A stretch of DNA of 64,000 nt from Planctomycetaceae bacterium (GCA_013823135.1 PNLP01000001.1:124001-188000); one strand, 5' to 3'; shown: positions 16,749 through 26,422, counted from the first letter of the stretch. Made by a program: numbers and translations. Notes: a model not told the origin generated them from the letters alone.

Positions 16749-18920
16749 TCAGTTTCCCTTGGCCCGCTTCATTTCGGCCTCCAACCAGTCTTTGAGTCCA
16801 TCGAACGCAGGCTGATCCTTGGTGCGGAATCGCTCATACTCGGGAGCGTCTTCTGGCGGCATGTCCTTGTCCGCGACGAGTCGTTTCAGCATCCGGCCGA
16901 TCACGAGTTCTCGTTTCTTCGCTTCGTTGTTCCTGACCCAGTTTTCGCGTGACGGTTTATCGAATGGGTCGAAGGCCAGCATCGGTATTGGGTTGAAAGC
17001 CTGCTTGGCCGTGCCAGTCACATCATGACACCGGAGGCAAGCGGTTGTCGGCACGACGGCAACCTCCTTCTCTTCCTGTCCGGGTGGAAGTGCCACGCTC
17101 GGGCCGCTTGCGTAATCGGTGCGGCTGAACTTGATTGTGTCCGACAACCTGTGTCCCGCTGCCACGTCGTTCACGGCTGCCGCGAACCGATCCTTGAATT
17201 CCTCGCGGTCGGGGATGTCGTTGGCCTTGATGACCTCCGTGAAGTGTGAGGTTGTGAATACTTCCTTGGCCAGTGTTGCGACTGTCACTTTCGGTTTGTT
17301 CACCTGTTGCGCGAGGTTGGTGAGCGTCGTCCCCAGGAATTCTCGGTCGCCTTCGGTGAGGCCGATCGTGCGTGCCAGCCCCATTGCGCTGACGGCCGTT
17401 GACGGTTTCGCCGGCACCCGTGCTGCTGGCCGTAGGAACGCACGGGGGTTACTTGGTTGCCGCTGGCTCGGCATTCCGGCGTCTCCGCTGGCACGCTTCT
17501 CGTCGTAGTTCATCACGGCTTTCGAGTTGCCACCCCAGACGAGCAGAATGTCGGTCCTCTGCGAACTGCCGCCGCCCCAACCAGCGGGCGTATTCGTCGT
17601 GACGCTTCTGAGGTTTCCGATCGAACCGGATGGGCTGTAGTCGCCGAGGGTGTTTACGCTCGCCTTGTGGATCGCCACGAGTTCATCCGCGAAGGTCGGG
17701 AAATTGGCGGTGAACGTCATGTCCAGGTCTCGCTTCGCCTGCGTGTTGCTCTGCTCGATCGGCATCGGGTTAGCGATTGCGGTGAGCAGAACGGTGAGTG
17801 CTCTGCGTCCATCCGGGCTTTTCGTCATTGCGCGGTACACGTCCCGGTCGCGGGCGAGTTCCGCACCCTGTCGCACGGCCGCATCGCACGCCTCGGGTTC
17901 GGGGATCACGAGCGAAATGCCGTCGAAGGTTGTGGCTTCCTTGATTTGTGCGAGGCTGGGGTTTGAACGAAGTCCGTTGGACCATCCTCCTGGGGGCTCC
18001 GTCATCGCGGCGTTCGCGTTCAGAGGTATGCCCGCATCAGGATCGACTGGCTTGGGGAGTGGCTTGCCGTTGAGTCCCGGGATGTCGAAGGCTTGTAATG
18101 CCGCAGCCCGTACTACGTCGTTGTGGGTACTGTTCGACCACGGTCCCTGGCCGAGGATTGGCCCTTTGTTCTTGTGGCAAGAGAAGCAGCGAACTCCGTC
18201 GAGCACCTGAAACTCGGCAGGTTGGACGCCGCATTCAATCACACCAAAGTCGAACCGCTTCTTGCGACTGTTCCAGGAGATGACCTCGATCGTCTTCACG
18301 CGGAACTGGCCGTCGTTGGTCATCTCCATGTTGGCGGCCAGGAACAACCGCCCTTCAAGCGATGGTTCGGTCGCCTTCACCGGACTGATCGGCGGGACGG
18401 GAATGTCGCGTGCGATCCCCATGTTGAGCCCCTGACCACCGAGGTTCACTACACCCTTGACGCCACGAAACGCTGGGAATCCCCCGAAACCTGCGAACGG
18501 GTCGAGCCCGCCGATCTTCGCGCCGCGAGCCGGCTTCACAGGTGCGTCATCTTTCTTGGGGGTTGAGGGGTCTTGATTGGGATCAGGCAGGGTTGTTCCC
18601 GGACGCGGTGCAATGATCACTCGTGGCGTCGTGAGCCCCGAGGATGTGTTGACAGCGGAGAAGGGGACGGGGAGTTGTGCGAAGTCACCGAGTTTCTGGA
18701 GTGCCTGTACGAGTTCCGAGCCGCTTGCGGGAACGCGATTGGAGTTTGCCTTGATGACGGCACCGAAGGCCGTGTGGTCGAATTGCGTTGCCTTGGTAGC
18801 GGGCACCTTGGGCTCCGGCTCATCGGCCGCAGCGGGCCGCGAGCCTTGCAACCCCAGGAACGCCGCACCCAGTAGTGCGAGGAACACGGTACCCGTGATG
18901 GTTCTCGTGAGCGACATCAT
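16749..18920 (-). CDS. Exported protein with two CxxCH motifs (planctomycetal cytochrome-like)
   Basis: Secreted protein of 723 residues with a signal peptide ending near AAA-DEPEP (about residue 33). Two haem-c attachment motifs are visible: CFSCH at about residue 250 and CLRCH at about 625, the latter followed by a typical cytochrome C-terminal region with DMPPEDAPEY. The intervening region has no recognised enzyme domain. Family knowledge suggests a periplasmic electron carrier or a sensor of redox state; substrate and partners are unknown. AAAAGGG precedes the first of two adjacent ATG codons. The gene stands alone, with a strong terminator after it and a 186-base gap before the neighbouring kelch gene. 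Confidence 0.7.
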   Translation of the reverse strand: MMSLTRTITGTVFLALLGAAFLGLQGSRPAAADEPEPKVPATKATQFDHTAFGAVIKANSNRVPASGSELVQALQKLGDFAQLPVPFSAVNTSSGLTTPRVIIAPRPGTTLPDPNQDPSTPKKDDAPVKPARGAKIGGLDPFAGFGGFPAFRGVKGVVNLGGQGLNMGIARDIPVPPISPVKATEPSLEGRLFLAANMEMTNDGQFRVKTIEVISWNSRKKRFDFGVIECGVQPAEFQVLDGVRCFSCHKNKGPILGQGPWSNSTHNDVVRAAALQAFDIPGLNGKPLPKPVDPDAGIPLNANAAMTEPPGGWSNGLRSNPSLAQIKEATTFDGISLVIPEPEACDAAVRQGAELARDRDVYRAMTKSPDGRRALTVLLTAIANPMPIEQSNTQAKRDLDMTFTANFPTFADELVAIHKASVNTLGDYSPSGSIGNLRSVTTNTPAGWGGGSSQRTDILLVWGGNSKAVMNYDEKRASGDAGMPSQRQPSNPRAFLRPAARVPAKPSTAVSAMGLARTIGLTEGDREFLGTTLTNLAQQVNKPKVTVATLAKEVFTTSHFTEVIKANDIPDREEFKDRFAAAVNDVAAGHRLSDTIKFSRTDYASGPSVALPPGQEEKEVAVVPTTACLRCHDVTGTAKQAFNPIPMLAFDPFDKPSRENWVRNNEAKKRELVIGRMLKRLVADKDMPPEDAPEYERFRTKDQPAFDGLKDWLEAEMKRAKGN

Positions 18921-19106
18921 CTGGCCCTTTTACGTAACTCGGGTTCGGTGTGCGGAACCCCTGTAATCCCTCCAACCAGAACACCGATCACTGTTCGACG
19001 TTGGGAATGCGTTGAGAAAATTCTTACCGGCGTGGTTTTGGTGGATTCTCCGAGCCCGAGCGAGGTTGGTGTTTCACTTCGCTTGGCTCATACAAGCCGT
19101 TCCGGT

Positions 19107-21380
19107 TCACTTGACTGGCTTGATGTCGGCTTTCGCTCGATCCAGGTTCAGCACGTAAACCTGGCTGTGCTGACCCACGGCCCATACGAGTTTGCGAGCG
19201 GGGTCGTACATCAACCCCATCGAGTTGTTGAACGGGATGGGACGCTTTCCAATGGGATCATCACCCGGAATCGTGATTGTGACCCAGCCATCTGTTGCAC
19301 AATCGAAGCCGACCCAGCGCCAGTTCCCGGCGCTGTCTTTCGTGCGGGCTCCAATCAGCACCATGTCGAGTTCGGGCAAGTAGATCGTTTCCCGGCAGTG
19401 ACCCAGTGCCTGCTCCGCACCCGCTGGGTCGAGCCACTTGAGCGTCGAACCCGCGATGTCGTAGGTCGCGACGTTCCCCTTCTTCGTGCCGATATCGCTG
19501 AAGAACAGCAAGCGGTTTCGTTTCGAGTCGAACGCCAGACCGTGATGGTCGGCGTTCATCTCGGGCAGCCGCGCGTCCTTCGGCAGTGGTAGCGGCTTCC
19601 AGATTTTCGTTTCCGCGTGTAGCCGCCAGATGCCCGGTCCGCCACCCGCTTGCCGTGCCCACGTGACGGCCCCTTCGGGTGTCGTGCAGACCGTGCTGTT
19701 GTAGAAATCGGCCCGGAACGGATTCTTCTCGGTGAAGCGCGACCACTTGCCCGCGCTGCTGTCGAAACTGTAGGTGTACCCGTGTGCGGCGAAGATCATC
19801 GCCTTCAGATTCGGGTCGTACCCTGTGGATTTGTAAGTGTGCCCGGTCATCCACGGGCGACCCTGGAAACTCCACTCACCATCGACCTGATCGTTGCTGT
19901 AGACGTATTCGAGCGGGTACTCCGGCGCGAACGGCAGCGAGTAACGATCCGTCTTCACGTCGTATACGAACGGTGCAGTGCCGCTGTATGCCGAGTGCCC
20001 ACCACTGAACCGCACGATCTTGTCGTTCGCGGTGTCGAACACCGCCGATCCCCAGTCCATGTTCATCTTGGGGGCGTTATCGGTGGGAATCGGAACCCAT
20101 TCGTTCACGGGAAGTTTCTTCAGCCGTTCCGCCACGGCAGCGGCATCGGGAGCCGGGCGACCCTCTGAGTACCACTTCGGATCGTGCGAATCTTTGCGCC
20201 GCACCACGCTCCCCGGCGCGGCTCCAAGTTTGCTCGTGGCGGCCGAGTCGGGCTTGCTCACGTCAATCTGGCAGGTCCACGCACGGTTCTGGGAATCGAG
20301 TACCATCACGTTGTCGTCGGCATCGACGGCCGCGCCCAGGAGGCCGTTCGCGGAACCGACGGGAGCATCTTTCCCCCAGTTGGCGACGATTGCCCACCTG
20401 TTCGTTTCAACGTCGTAGGTCCACGCCTCGAACGGTAACGGCTGATACAGCGATGCAACGTAGCCGGTTGTGGATGTGTACGTGAAGCCACCGAGGAGCA
20501 GGACTTTCTTGGACTTCGGGAGCCACAGCAGAGCGTGGCCGCCGCGTGGCGATGGTGACACTTCGGGTTTGCGTTCCGTCCAGGTTTTCTTGGCGGAGTC
20601 GAACACCCAGGTGTCGGCGACCAACTGGTCGAGTTGATCGCCCCCGAAAAGCACGGTGAGCTTGTTCACGGGGTCGTACACCAGCCGCGAATTCGCTCGG
20701 GCCGGCGGTTGCTTCGCGAGTTCGAGTTGCTCCCACCTTTTCGTTTCGGGGTCGAAGGTCCAGGTGCCGGGATCCCCGCGCTCGGTCTGGATGTTCCCAC
20801 CGCCGAAGAGAATGAACCGCTTCGCCCCCTGATCGTAGCACATGCTTGACCACAAGAGCACACCGCCATGCTGAGCCGCCGGCCCAGTCTTCTGCTGCAG
20901 TTCGGTCCAGGCTCGTTCCTTGGGCTGGTAGCGGAAGGTGCTGTTCCCCGCGTGGAAGTAGAAGCTGCCATCGTCCGTGTTGAGTGCGTACAACCCGCCA
21001 AGTGAGAACGTGCCGTAGATGCTCCAGTTGGGGCGGGTGTTGCCGCTCGCGTCCTTGAACCCCCAACTCTCGCTCTTCCACGCGGGGGCGGTGACCGAAC
21101 CGAACTCCGCTCCCCAATCCTTCCCTTCAGGAGGGAGTTCATTTCGCCATTTGCCTGCCCTCGTGTCGAGCGAGAGCACATCGTAGGATCGCGGCTTCTT
21201 GGCTTCAGCCCACGACGTGCGGCCGCCCAGTACCATAAAGCGTTTCAGTTCGGGGGAGAACCCCACGGGCACGTCCCATCTGCGGCCTTCGATCTGTGCT
21301 GCGGTGTGCTTGACCCAGACGTTGGGTTCGGCCGCGAGGGTCATGGAGGGAAGCAGCAGAACGAATAGCGTGGTTCGCAT
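19107..21380 (-). CDS. Secreted kelch-repeat protein
   Basis: A 757-residue exported protein with signal peptide MRTTLFVLLLPSMTLA. Repeated kelch-like units are visible, such as MVLGGRTSWAEAKKPRSYDV, ILFGGGNIQTERGDPGTWTF, VLFGGDQLDQLVADTWVFD and LLLGGFTYTS, each with the GG pair and the later Trp/Tyr. This predicts one or two beta-propellers. I see no copper-oxidase ligands that would make it a galactose oxidase, so a binding or structural role is more likely. It lies between the cytochrome-like gene and the CheB gene on the same strand, with gaps of 186 and 94 bases, so an operon is not obvious. Confidence 0.82.
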   Translation of the reverse strand: MRTTLFVLLLPSMTLAAEPNVWVKHTAAQIEGRRWDVPVGFSPELKRFMVLGGRTSWAEAKKPRSYDVLSLDTRAGKWRNELPPEGKDWGAEFGSVTAPAWKSESWGFKDASGNTRPNWSIYGTFSLGGLYALNTDDGSFYFHAGNSTFRYQPKERAWTELQQKTGPAAQHGGVLLWSSMCYDQGAKRFILFGGGNIQTERGDPGTWTFDPETKRWEQLELAKQPPARANSRLVYDPVNKLTVLFGGDQLDQLVADTWVFDSAKKTWTERKPEVSPSPRGGHALLWLPKSKKVLLLGGFTYTSTTGYVASLYQPLPFEAWTYDVETNRWAIVANWGKDAPVGSANGLLGAAVDADDNVMVLDSQNRAWTCQIDVSKPDSAATSKLGAAPGSVVRRKDSHDPKWYSEGRPAPDAAAVAERLKKLPVNEWVPIPTDNAPKMNMDWGSAVFDTANDKIVRFSGGHSAYSGTAPFVYDVKTDRYSLPFAPEYPLEYVYSNDQVDGEWSFQGRPWMTGHTYKSTGYDPNLKAMIFAAHGYTYSFDSSAGKWSRFTEKNPFRADFYNSTVCTTPEGAVTWARQAGGGPGIWRLHAETKIWKPLPLPKDARLPEMNADHHGLAFDSKRNRLLFFSDIGTKKGNVATYDIAGSTLKWLDPAGAEQALGHCRETIYLPELDMVLIGARTKDSAGNWRWVGFDCATDGWVTITIPGDDPIGKRPIPFNNSMGLMYDPARKLVWAVGQHSQVYVLNLDRAKADIKPVK

Positions 21381-21474
21381 GGGGCACCCATGTGATGGGG
21401 CGGGCCGCCGGAGGGAGTCGGCTGCGCCTGGTGGGAGAGGTTGGGATGACCAACCGCACGACAGGATACACGAT

Positions 21475-22503
21475 TTAGCGTGGTTGTGCGGAAAGGATAT
21501 TCGCGGAGATGGTCGGACCGATCAGGTTCAAGGGCAGCACTTCAATTGCAGCTCGCTTTTCGGCGGCTGCCTTGGGCATCCCGTAGACAACGCACGTCGC
21601 CTCATCCTGAGCAATGGTGTGCCAACCGGCCATGCGAAGTCGCAACAAGCCCTCCGCCCCGTCAGTTTGCATGCCCGTCAGAAGTACACCGATGCCGGGT
21701 CGTGGCCAGTGCAATGCACAACTCAGGAATAGCACATCGATTGACGGGCGGAATGGGTAGCTTTGGGGATTGGGCGTGTACCGGAGGGTGCAGTCACGCG
21801 TCAGTTCGAGGTGGTCGTTGCTTGCTGCAACCAGGACCGTACCGGGTACGGGCCGCTCACCTTCGCGTGCGATACGCACGGGCAACGCGCACTTGAGTGC
21901 GAGTTGCTGTACCAGTCCGGGCGTGAACTCGGCTGCGATGTGCTGAGCGATCAGGATCGGAGCCGGGAATCCAGAACGCAAGGCACTGAGCACAACGCTC
22001 AGTGCGTCTGGTCCACCCGTCGATGCCCCCAGGAGGACCAGTGGCGGATGGGTTCCGGCAGATTGCATAGGCGGGGCTGCCGTCACGCTCATCCAGGACC
22101 GCGTGACATTCCCCGTGGCCGCACGCAACTTGGCAAGTCGCGCGACCAGTTTCTCTCCGTTGAGGATCGTTCCCTCCGACCCGAACGTCGGGGTTTCGAC
22201 TGCGTCGAGAGCGCCGACACCCATCGCTTGAATAACCATGGCGTAGTTCCCCGAGACTGTCGCCGTGACGACCAGAATCGGGCAGGGGGACGCACGCATG
22301 ATCTGTCGGGTTGCCTCGACTCCGTTGAGCCGGGGCATGATGAGGTCCATTAGAATCACGTCGGGGCGATCGGTGGCGGCCTTTGTCACCGCTTCGTCGC
22401 CATCCTCAGCGATCCAGGCTACCGTGTTCCCAGATATGGACATCACAAGCCGTCGGAGCACTTCACGCGCGAGGGACAGGTCATTGACAATCGCGATTCG
22501 CAT
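21475..22503 (-). CDS. CheB methylesterase (WspF-like)
   Basis: Protein-glutamate methylesterase that demethylates or deamidates the chemoreceptor. The receiver covers residues 1-120 with D53 in ILMDLIMP; the opening reads RIAIVNDLSLARE, with N-D in place of the usual D-D pair, as I recall for WspF. The catalytic domain has the triad S161 (GASTGGP), H188 (IAQHI) and D281 (GMQTDGA). The length of 342 residues is normal. It is the one Wsp component missing from the 3.5-11.7 kb cluster, yet it sits nearly 10 kb away on the opposite strand as a single gene. It divergently faces the DUF790 gene with 139 bases between starts. Confidence 0.93.
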   Translation of the reverse strand: MRIAIVNDLSLAREVLRRLVMSISGNTVAWIAEDGDEAVTKAATDRPDVILMDLIMPRLNGVEATRQIMRASPCPILVVTATVSGNYAMVIQAMGVGALDAVETPTFGSEGTILNGEKLVARLAKLRAATGNVTRSWMSVTAAPPMQSAGTHPPLVLLGASTGGPDALSVVLSALRSGFPAPILIAQHIAAEFTPGLVQQLALKCALPVRIAREGERPVPGTVLVAASNDHLELTRDCTLRYTPNPQSYPFRPSIDVLFLSCALHWPRPGIGVLLTGMQTDGAEGLLRLRMAGWHTIAQDEATCVVYGMPKAAAEKRAAIEVLPLNLIGPTISANILSAQPR

Positions 22504-22642
22504 CTCAGGAGTTTAAGGTTTCCGTGTTCCTGTTTCGAGGTGAAGAAGGGAGGATTCGATCGAGGGCGTTCGCGACGGGAGGCGATAAGCTGATGGTTAC
22601 GGCGATACCGCGACCAGCGGCCACGAGGGGTTGGCGTTTATC

Positions 22643-23866
22643 ATGCTCACAGGCAAGCTCGTCCGCGTTCGGCACGCCAAGAACAAACTTGTCCCGCTGT
22701 ACATCGAGCCGGCGGACTCGTCGCTTGTCGCGCTCGCGGAACAACTCTTGTTCGCGTATCGGAGTTCTCCCGGCCGCACCCGAGGCGAAATCGCCGAAGA
22801 CCTCACCGACTTCATCCCAGAAGGGCCGCGCGGCTTGCTCCCTGCCGGGCTCGCGAAATTGCTTGAAGATCGCTGTGAGTTCGAGGTGGAAGCCGAGCAC
22901 CCGCCGGGTGAGTTGCGAGAGGCTGGGTTCAAGGCTGCGGCAATCGCTCGCGCCGAGGCCGCGAAAGCTGGCAAACCGTTCGATCGCACGGCCGTGCTGA
23001 AGGAGGTCGCTGAGTCACTCTCGATGACGCTCACCCCTGAGTTGGTCGAACGATCGCTCTTCGCGGACCTCAAGGATGAACAACGGGTTCAAGCGTTCGA
23101 GGACATCAGCCCCGAGCACCTGCTGAACCGCTACAACGTCGCGCTGGCTCAGTCGATCCTGTTGCGTTGCACGGCGATGGAGGTGCGAATCTGGGGAGAG
23201 ACGCCGGCCCGTTTCCGCCAACTGTTCCGCGCCGTGAAGTTCCATCGCCTGATCTGTTCGATCCACGAATCTGCGGGCAATTCCTACACGTTGAAGCTCG
23301 ATGGCCCGTTGTCGCTGTTCTCTTCCACGAACAAGTACGGGTTGCAATTGGCGCTGTTCCTTCCGGCGCTCCTGCACTGCAAGGCGTTTGACCTGAAAGC
23401 GAGCGTGCGCTGGGGCACCGAGCGAAAAGAAAAGCTGTTCACGGTGTCGGGGGCGGACGGGCTTCGTTCGCACCTGTCGGACTTTGGTGTGTACACCCCG
23501 CCCGAGTTGCAGATGTTCGCGGACAGTTTCGCCACCAAGGTGAAAGGCTGGGTGCTTGCAACCGAGCCACACCCGATCAATCTTCCCGATGGCGTCTGGG
23601 TGCCCGACTTTGAGCTCACACATCCTGCGTCCGGGAAGAAGGTGTATGTCGAGGTGTACGGCTTCTGGCGAAAGGGCGATGTCGAGCAACACTACAAGAA
23701 ATTGCAACGTGGCGTGTCTGGCAAGTTCGTGCTGTGCGTAGGCGAACAGTTGCGTGCTGATGAGGATGACGAAGTGACGTTCGGTAACGGCGTCTATCGC
23801 TACAAGCGAACCCCGCTCCCCGAGGAAGTGGCCCGCGTGGCGGCGCTCGTCGCGGGGATCGCCTAG
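22643..23866 (+). CDS. DUF790 / Bax1-like nuclease, probable XPB partner
   Basis: A 407-residue protein that resembles the archaeal Bax1 family (DUF790), a structure-specific endonuclease that binds XPB. The N-terminal ~300 residues include MLTGKLVRVRHAKNKLVP and NRYNVALAQSILL, which I recall as typical of the family. The C-terminal PD-(D/E)xK-like core lies at about residues 320-340 (PDFELTHPASGKKVYVEVYGFW, shown in full only to mark D and the E-V-Y strand). The gene is not beside the XPB-like helicase (starts about 9.4 kb apart) and is divergent from CheB. The ATG is 12 bases after GAGGGG; a TTG 12 bases earlier is less likely. The DNA-repair role is inferred. Confidence 0.82.
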   Translation: MLTGKLVRVRHAKNKLVPLYIEPADSSLVALAEQLLFAYRSSPGRTRGEIAEDLTDFIPEGPRGLLPAGLAKLLEDRCEFEVEAEHPPGELREAGFKAAAIARAEAAKAGKPFDRTAVLKEVAESLSMTLTPELVERSLFADLKDEQRVQAFEDISPEHLLNRYNVALAQSILLRCTAMEVRIWGETPARFRQLFRAVKFHRLICSIHESAGNSYTLKLDGPLSLFSSTNKYGLQLALFLPALLHCKAFDLKASVRWGTERKEKLFTVSGADGLRSHLSDFGVYTPPELQMFADSFATKVKGWVLATEPHPINLPDGVWVPDFELTHPASGKKVYVEVYGFWRKGDVEQHYKKLQRGVSGKFVLCVGEQLRADEDDEVTFGNGVYRYKRTPLPEEVARVAALVAGIA

Positions 23867-24395
23867 CGGTCGTCTACATTCACTGCCTCAGCACAGCAAC
23901 TTGTTCTGACAACTGTAATTGATTCTGGATGGGTTTCCTGTCTGCCCGAAATTTGCCCGTACGGGGAGCTGCTTTTCATGGTTGGATTGAATGTCGGAGA
24001 TCGGAAGACCGTCTGTATCTGTGAGAATCCGACGAACAGTTCGACAACGAACTTTGAATGGACGCCCGTCTCGGTTAGAATGTAACGATGGGTGAAGTTA
24101 TGCCGCTCCTTGAAAGTGCGACCATTCGCGCCCTCACGGGAGTGATCGGGCATACCACGATTCAGCTTTCTGCCTTTCCCATCGCACAGGAATCACGCCT
24201 CTCCTGCCGTCAGTTCACAACTGTGCGTTCCGCCCAAACGACTTCGTATTGTTCGGCTTCTGAGATGTTGGTCGGTGACGGCCCGCTCACATCATCTCAG
24301 ATTACTCAACCCAATAACGCCCGAATGTTTTCCCGCCGACGTGGTCACCCTGCTGACCCCGGCTCTCGCCCACTTACCACCCTGAGTCTGCTTCC
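23867..24395. other. 529-base gap without a confident gene
   Basis: The stretch between the DUF790 gene and the LRR gene has no protein I can support. It is more mixed in base use than the flanking genes. A short plus-strand frame at 24088-24399 ends with its TGA overlapping the ATG of the next gene; its product is Ser/Thr/Arg/Pro-rich without a domain. A minus-strand frame at 23863-24153 also looks non-coding. The clearest signal is the promoter-like pair at 24054-24081. No hairpin of note was found. Confidence 0.5.
24054..24081 (+). promoter_or_regulatory. Candidate sigma-70-like promoter upstream of the LRR gene
   Basis: TTGAAT and TAGAAT are 16 bases apart. An ATG lies 6 bases after TAGAAT and opens the short frame at 24088-24399; the LRR gene begins about 310 bases further on. 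The call is by eye. Confidence 0.35.
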
Positions 24396-26354
24396 ATGAC
24401 GTCCACGACCAAGGCCAAACCGAAAGCCGCTGAGCGCCTGCTTGCCGCCGTCTGCGCGGACCCCGACGACAACACCGCTCGCCTTGCCTACGCGGACTTT
24501 TTGGAGGGGCACGGTGAGCCCGAACGTGCCGAGTTCATCCGTCTACAAATCGAACTGGCACAACTCCCGGCGTGGGACCGCAAAGCGAAGTTGCTTCGCT
24601 TTCGCGAGCGGTTGCTTCTGGTTCGCCACGGCGAAGACTGGCGCAAGGAACTGCCCGAACTGGGCGGAGTCGAGTGGGGCAAATTCGAACGCGGATTCGT
24701 GGCCGAAGTGATCCTCGAAAGCCTGAAGGTGGCGACGAAACGGTTCGACGTGATCTTGGCTGCGTCGCCCGTGACTGGCATCCAGGTGAACTCGCTGGAT
24801 GGCATCACGGCGAAGCCACCAGAACCACATCGCTGGCTCCGCTCGCTCCGCTTGGGCGGGCCGGCTTGTGCCGTGCCGGGGTTCATTGCACAGATCGTCA
24901 ATTCGCACTGGGTCGCAACTCTCACGCGATTTGAGGTGTCGGGCACCGTTCTCGCGACCGATCTCGCGGTTATCGCCGGGGCGAATCGCCTGTCGCAACT
25001 GCAAGAGCTCCATCTCACGCAGGGTTCGAGCAGCGACGCGGGGATCGCAGCGGTCGCGAAATCCGAGAACCTCGCCAACCTGCGAGTTCTCAAGCTTCCA
25101 CCTTACAACCTTGGCACCTTTGCGACCGATCCGCCAATCACTGTCGCTGGCATCAAGTGCCTGGCTGCTTCGCCGCATCTCACGAATCTGACGACCCTCG
25201 ATCTGGGCAACCAACGGTTCACCGACGACGGGGTGCGTGCGATCCTCACGAGCCCCACGTTTGCGAAACTCGAAACGGTTTCCTTCACGGGGTCGGCCCT
25301 GACCGCACGGGCGTTTGAACTCACGACCGGGCAAACTCGCCTCCGCGACGTAAACCTGAGTCAGTGCGTCATAGGTGATGTGGGAGCTGCGGCACTCGCG
25401 AAGTCCCCGCAGTTCTCCAAGGTCGCACGTCTTGATCTGCGGGCTTGCGAGGTCGGTGCGAAGGGGATCGCGGCACTGGCCGCATCGCCGCTGGCGAAGC
25501 ACCTCCGGGTCTTGGATCTGTCCGATAACCCGGTTCGGGCATCCGGAATTCTGGAGCTTTCCCGCGGTCGCTGGCCGGAACTCCACACGCTGAACCTCTC
25601 GACTTCTGGGCTCGGCTCAGAGTCGATGAAGGCATTCCAGGCTGCCGAAGGTTTCGGTCGCTTGCTCGATCTGGACCTATCCAACAACGAAGTCGGTGCT
25701 GCAGGTGCAATTGCCGTGACGCGAGCGAAGTGGGCGGGCCACATGGTTCGGCTCAACCTCGCGGATTGCAAGTGTGTCGCGGGAGCGATCCTCGGTGGTG
25801 CCGCGACGCTCCGTCGCCTTCAGTACCTCGACGTGACCGACAACCCGCTGATGCCCCCAGGTGTTGAGGCATTGCTTGAAGGCGAGTGGCCCGAGTTGAC
25901 CGATCTGAAACTCGGCGGCACATCGGGCGGCGATAGCGGAGCCAAGGCACTCGCTGCATCGGGTCTGCTGTCGCGGCTCGTCTCGCTTGCAATCGACCGG
26001 TTCCCACTCTCACCGGAAGGGCTCGCGGCGCTGTTCATTGGGCAGACACCCACATTGGTCGAACTCAATCTTTCGGAGAATGAAACGCTCGGGGACGAGG
26101 CCGTTCGTGTCCTCTCGAACACCTCCATGCCTGCGCTTCGGAAACTCGCAGTCTCGACGCTGGGGATGACCGAAGCGGGCTTGCCGCAACTCCTCGCCGC
26201 ACCGACGCTCGCCCAGATTCGGCACCTTGAGTATGAAGGCAACCCCATCACCGACGATCTGCAACAGGCGATCTGGGCAAGGTTTGGTAACCCCGAACCG
26301 GTGCCGTTGCCCGCAGCCCCGACTGGTCACGGACACCGCGTTACGATTCGCTAA
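24396..26354 (+). CDS. TIGR02996-domain protein with leucine-rich repeats
   Basis: A 652-residue cytosolic-looking protein. The N-terminus (AERLLAAVCADPDDNTARLAYADFLE, followed by RAEFIRLQIEL) is the TIGR02996 repeat-companion domain, a hallmark of Gemmata-like and some myxobacterial genomes. The rest is ribonuclease-inhibitor-like leucine-rich repeats such as LRVLDLSDNPVRASGILEL, LLDLDLSNNEVGAAGAIAV and LVELNLSENETLGDEAVRV. The family is usually present in many copies per genome; function is unknown and protein binding is likely. There is no signal peptide. It is followed 68 bases later by the oxidoreductase gene. Confidence 0.9.
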   Translation: MTSTTKAKPKAAERLLAAVCADPDDNTARLAYADFLEGHGEPERAEFIRLQIELAQLPAWDRKAKLLRFRERLLLVRHGEDWRKELPELGGVEWGKFERGFVAEVILESLKVATKRFDVILAASPVTGIQVNSLDGITAKPPEPHRWLRSLRLGGPACAVPGFIAQIVNSHWVATLTRFEVSGTVLATDLAVIAGANRLSQLQELHLTQGSSSDAGIAAVAKSENLANLRVLKLPPYNLGTFATDPPITVAGIKCLAASPHLTNLTTLDLGNQRFTDDGVRAILTSPTFAKLETVSFTGSALTARAFELTTGQTRLRDVNLSQCVIGDVGAAALAKSPQFSKVARLDLRACEVGAKGIAALAASPLAKHLRVLDLSDNPVRASGILELSRGRWPELHTLNLSTSGLGSESMKAFQAAEGFGRLLDLDLSNNEVGAAGAIAVTRAKWAGHMVRLNLADCKCVAGAILGGAATLRRLQYLDVTDNPLMPPGVEALLEGEWPELTDLKLGGTSGGDSGAKALAASGLLSRLVSLAIDRFPLSPEGLAALFIGQTPTLVELNLSENETLGDEAVRVLSNTSMPALRKLAVSTLGMTEAGLPQLLAAPTLAQIRHLEYEGNPITDDLQQAIWARFGNPEPVPLPAAPTGHGHRVTIR

Positions 26355-26422
26355 ATTTCTGTTGTGCTCCCCCTACGCTGCGGGGGGCCAAGTTCCTTCC
26401 CACTCCCTCCTTGAGGTATCCC

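Noticed and set aside
19107..21380. Galactose oxidase
   Set aside because: The kelch repeats suggested it, but the Cys-Tyr cross-link and copper ligands of that enzyme were not found.
23863..24153. Minus-strand open frame of 96 codons after the DUF790 gene
   Set aside because: It has no ribosome site or recognisable motif, and the start region is weak.
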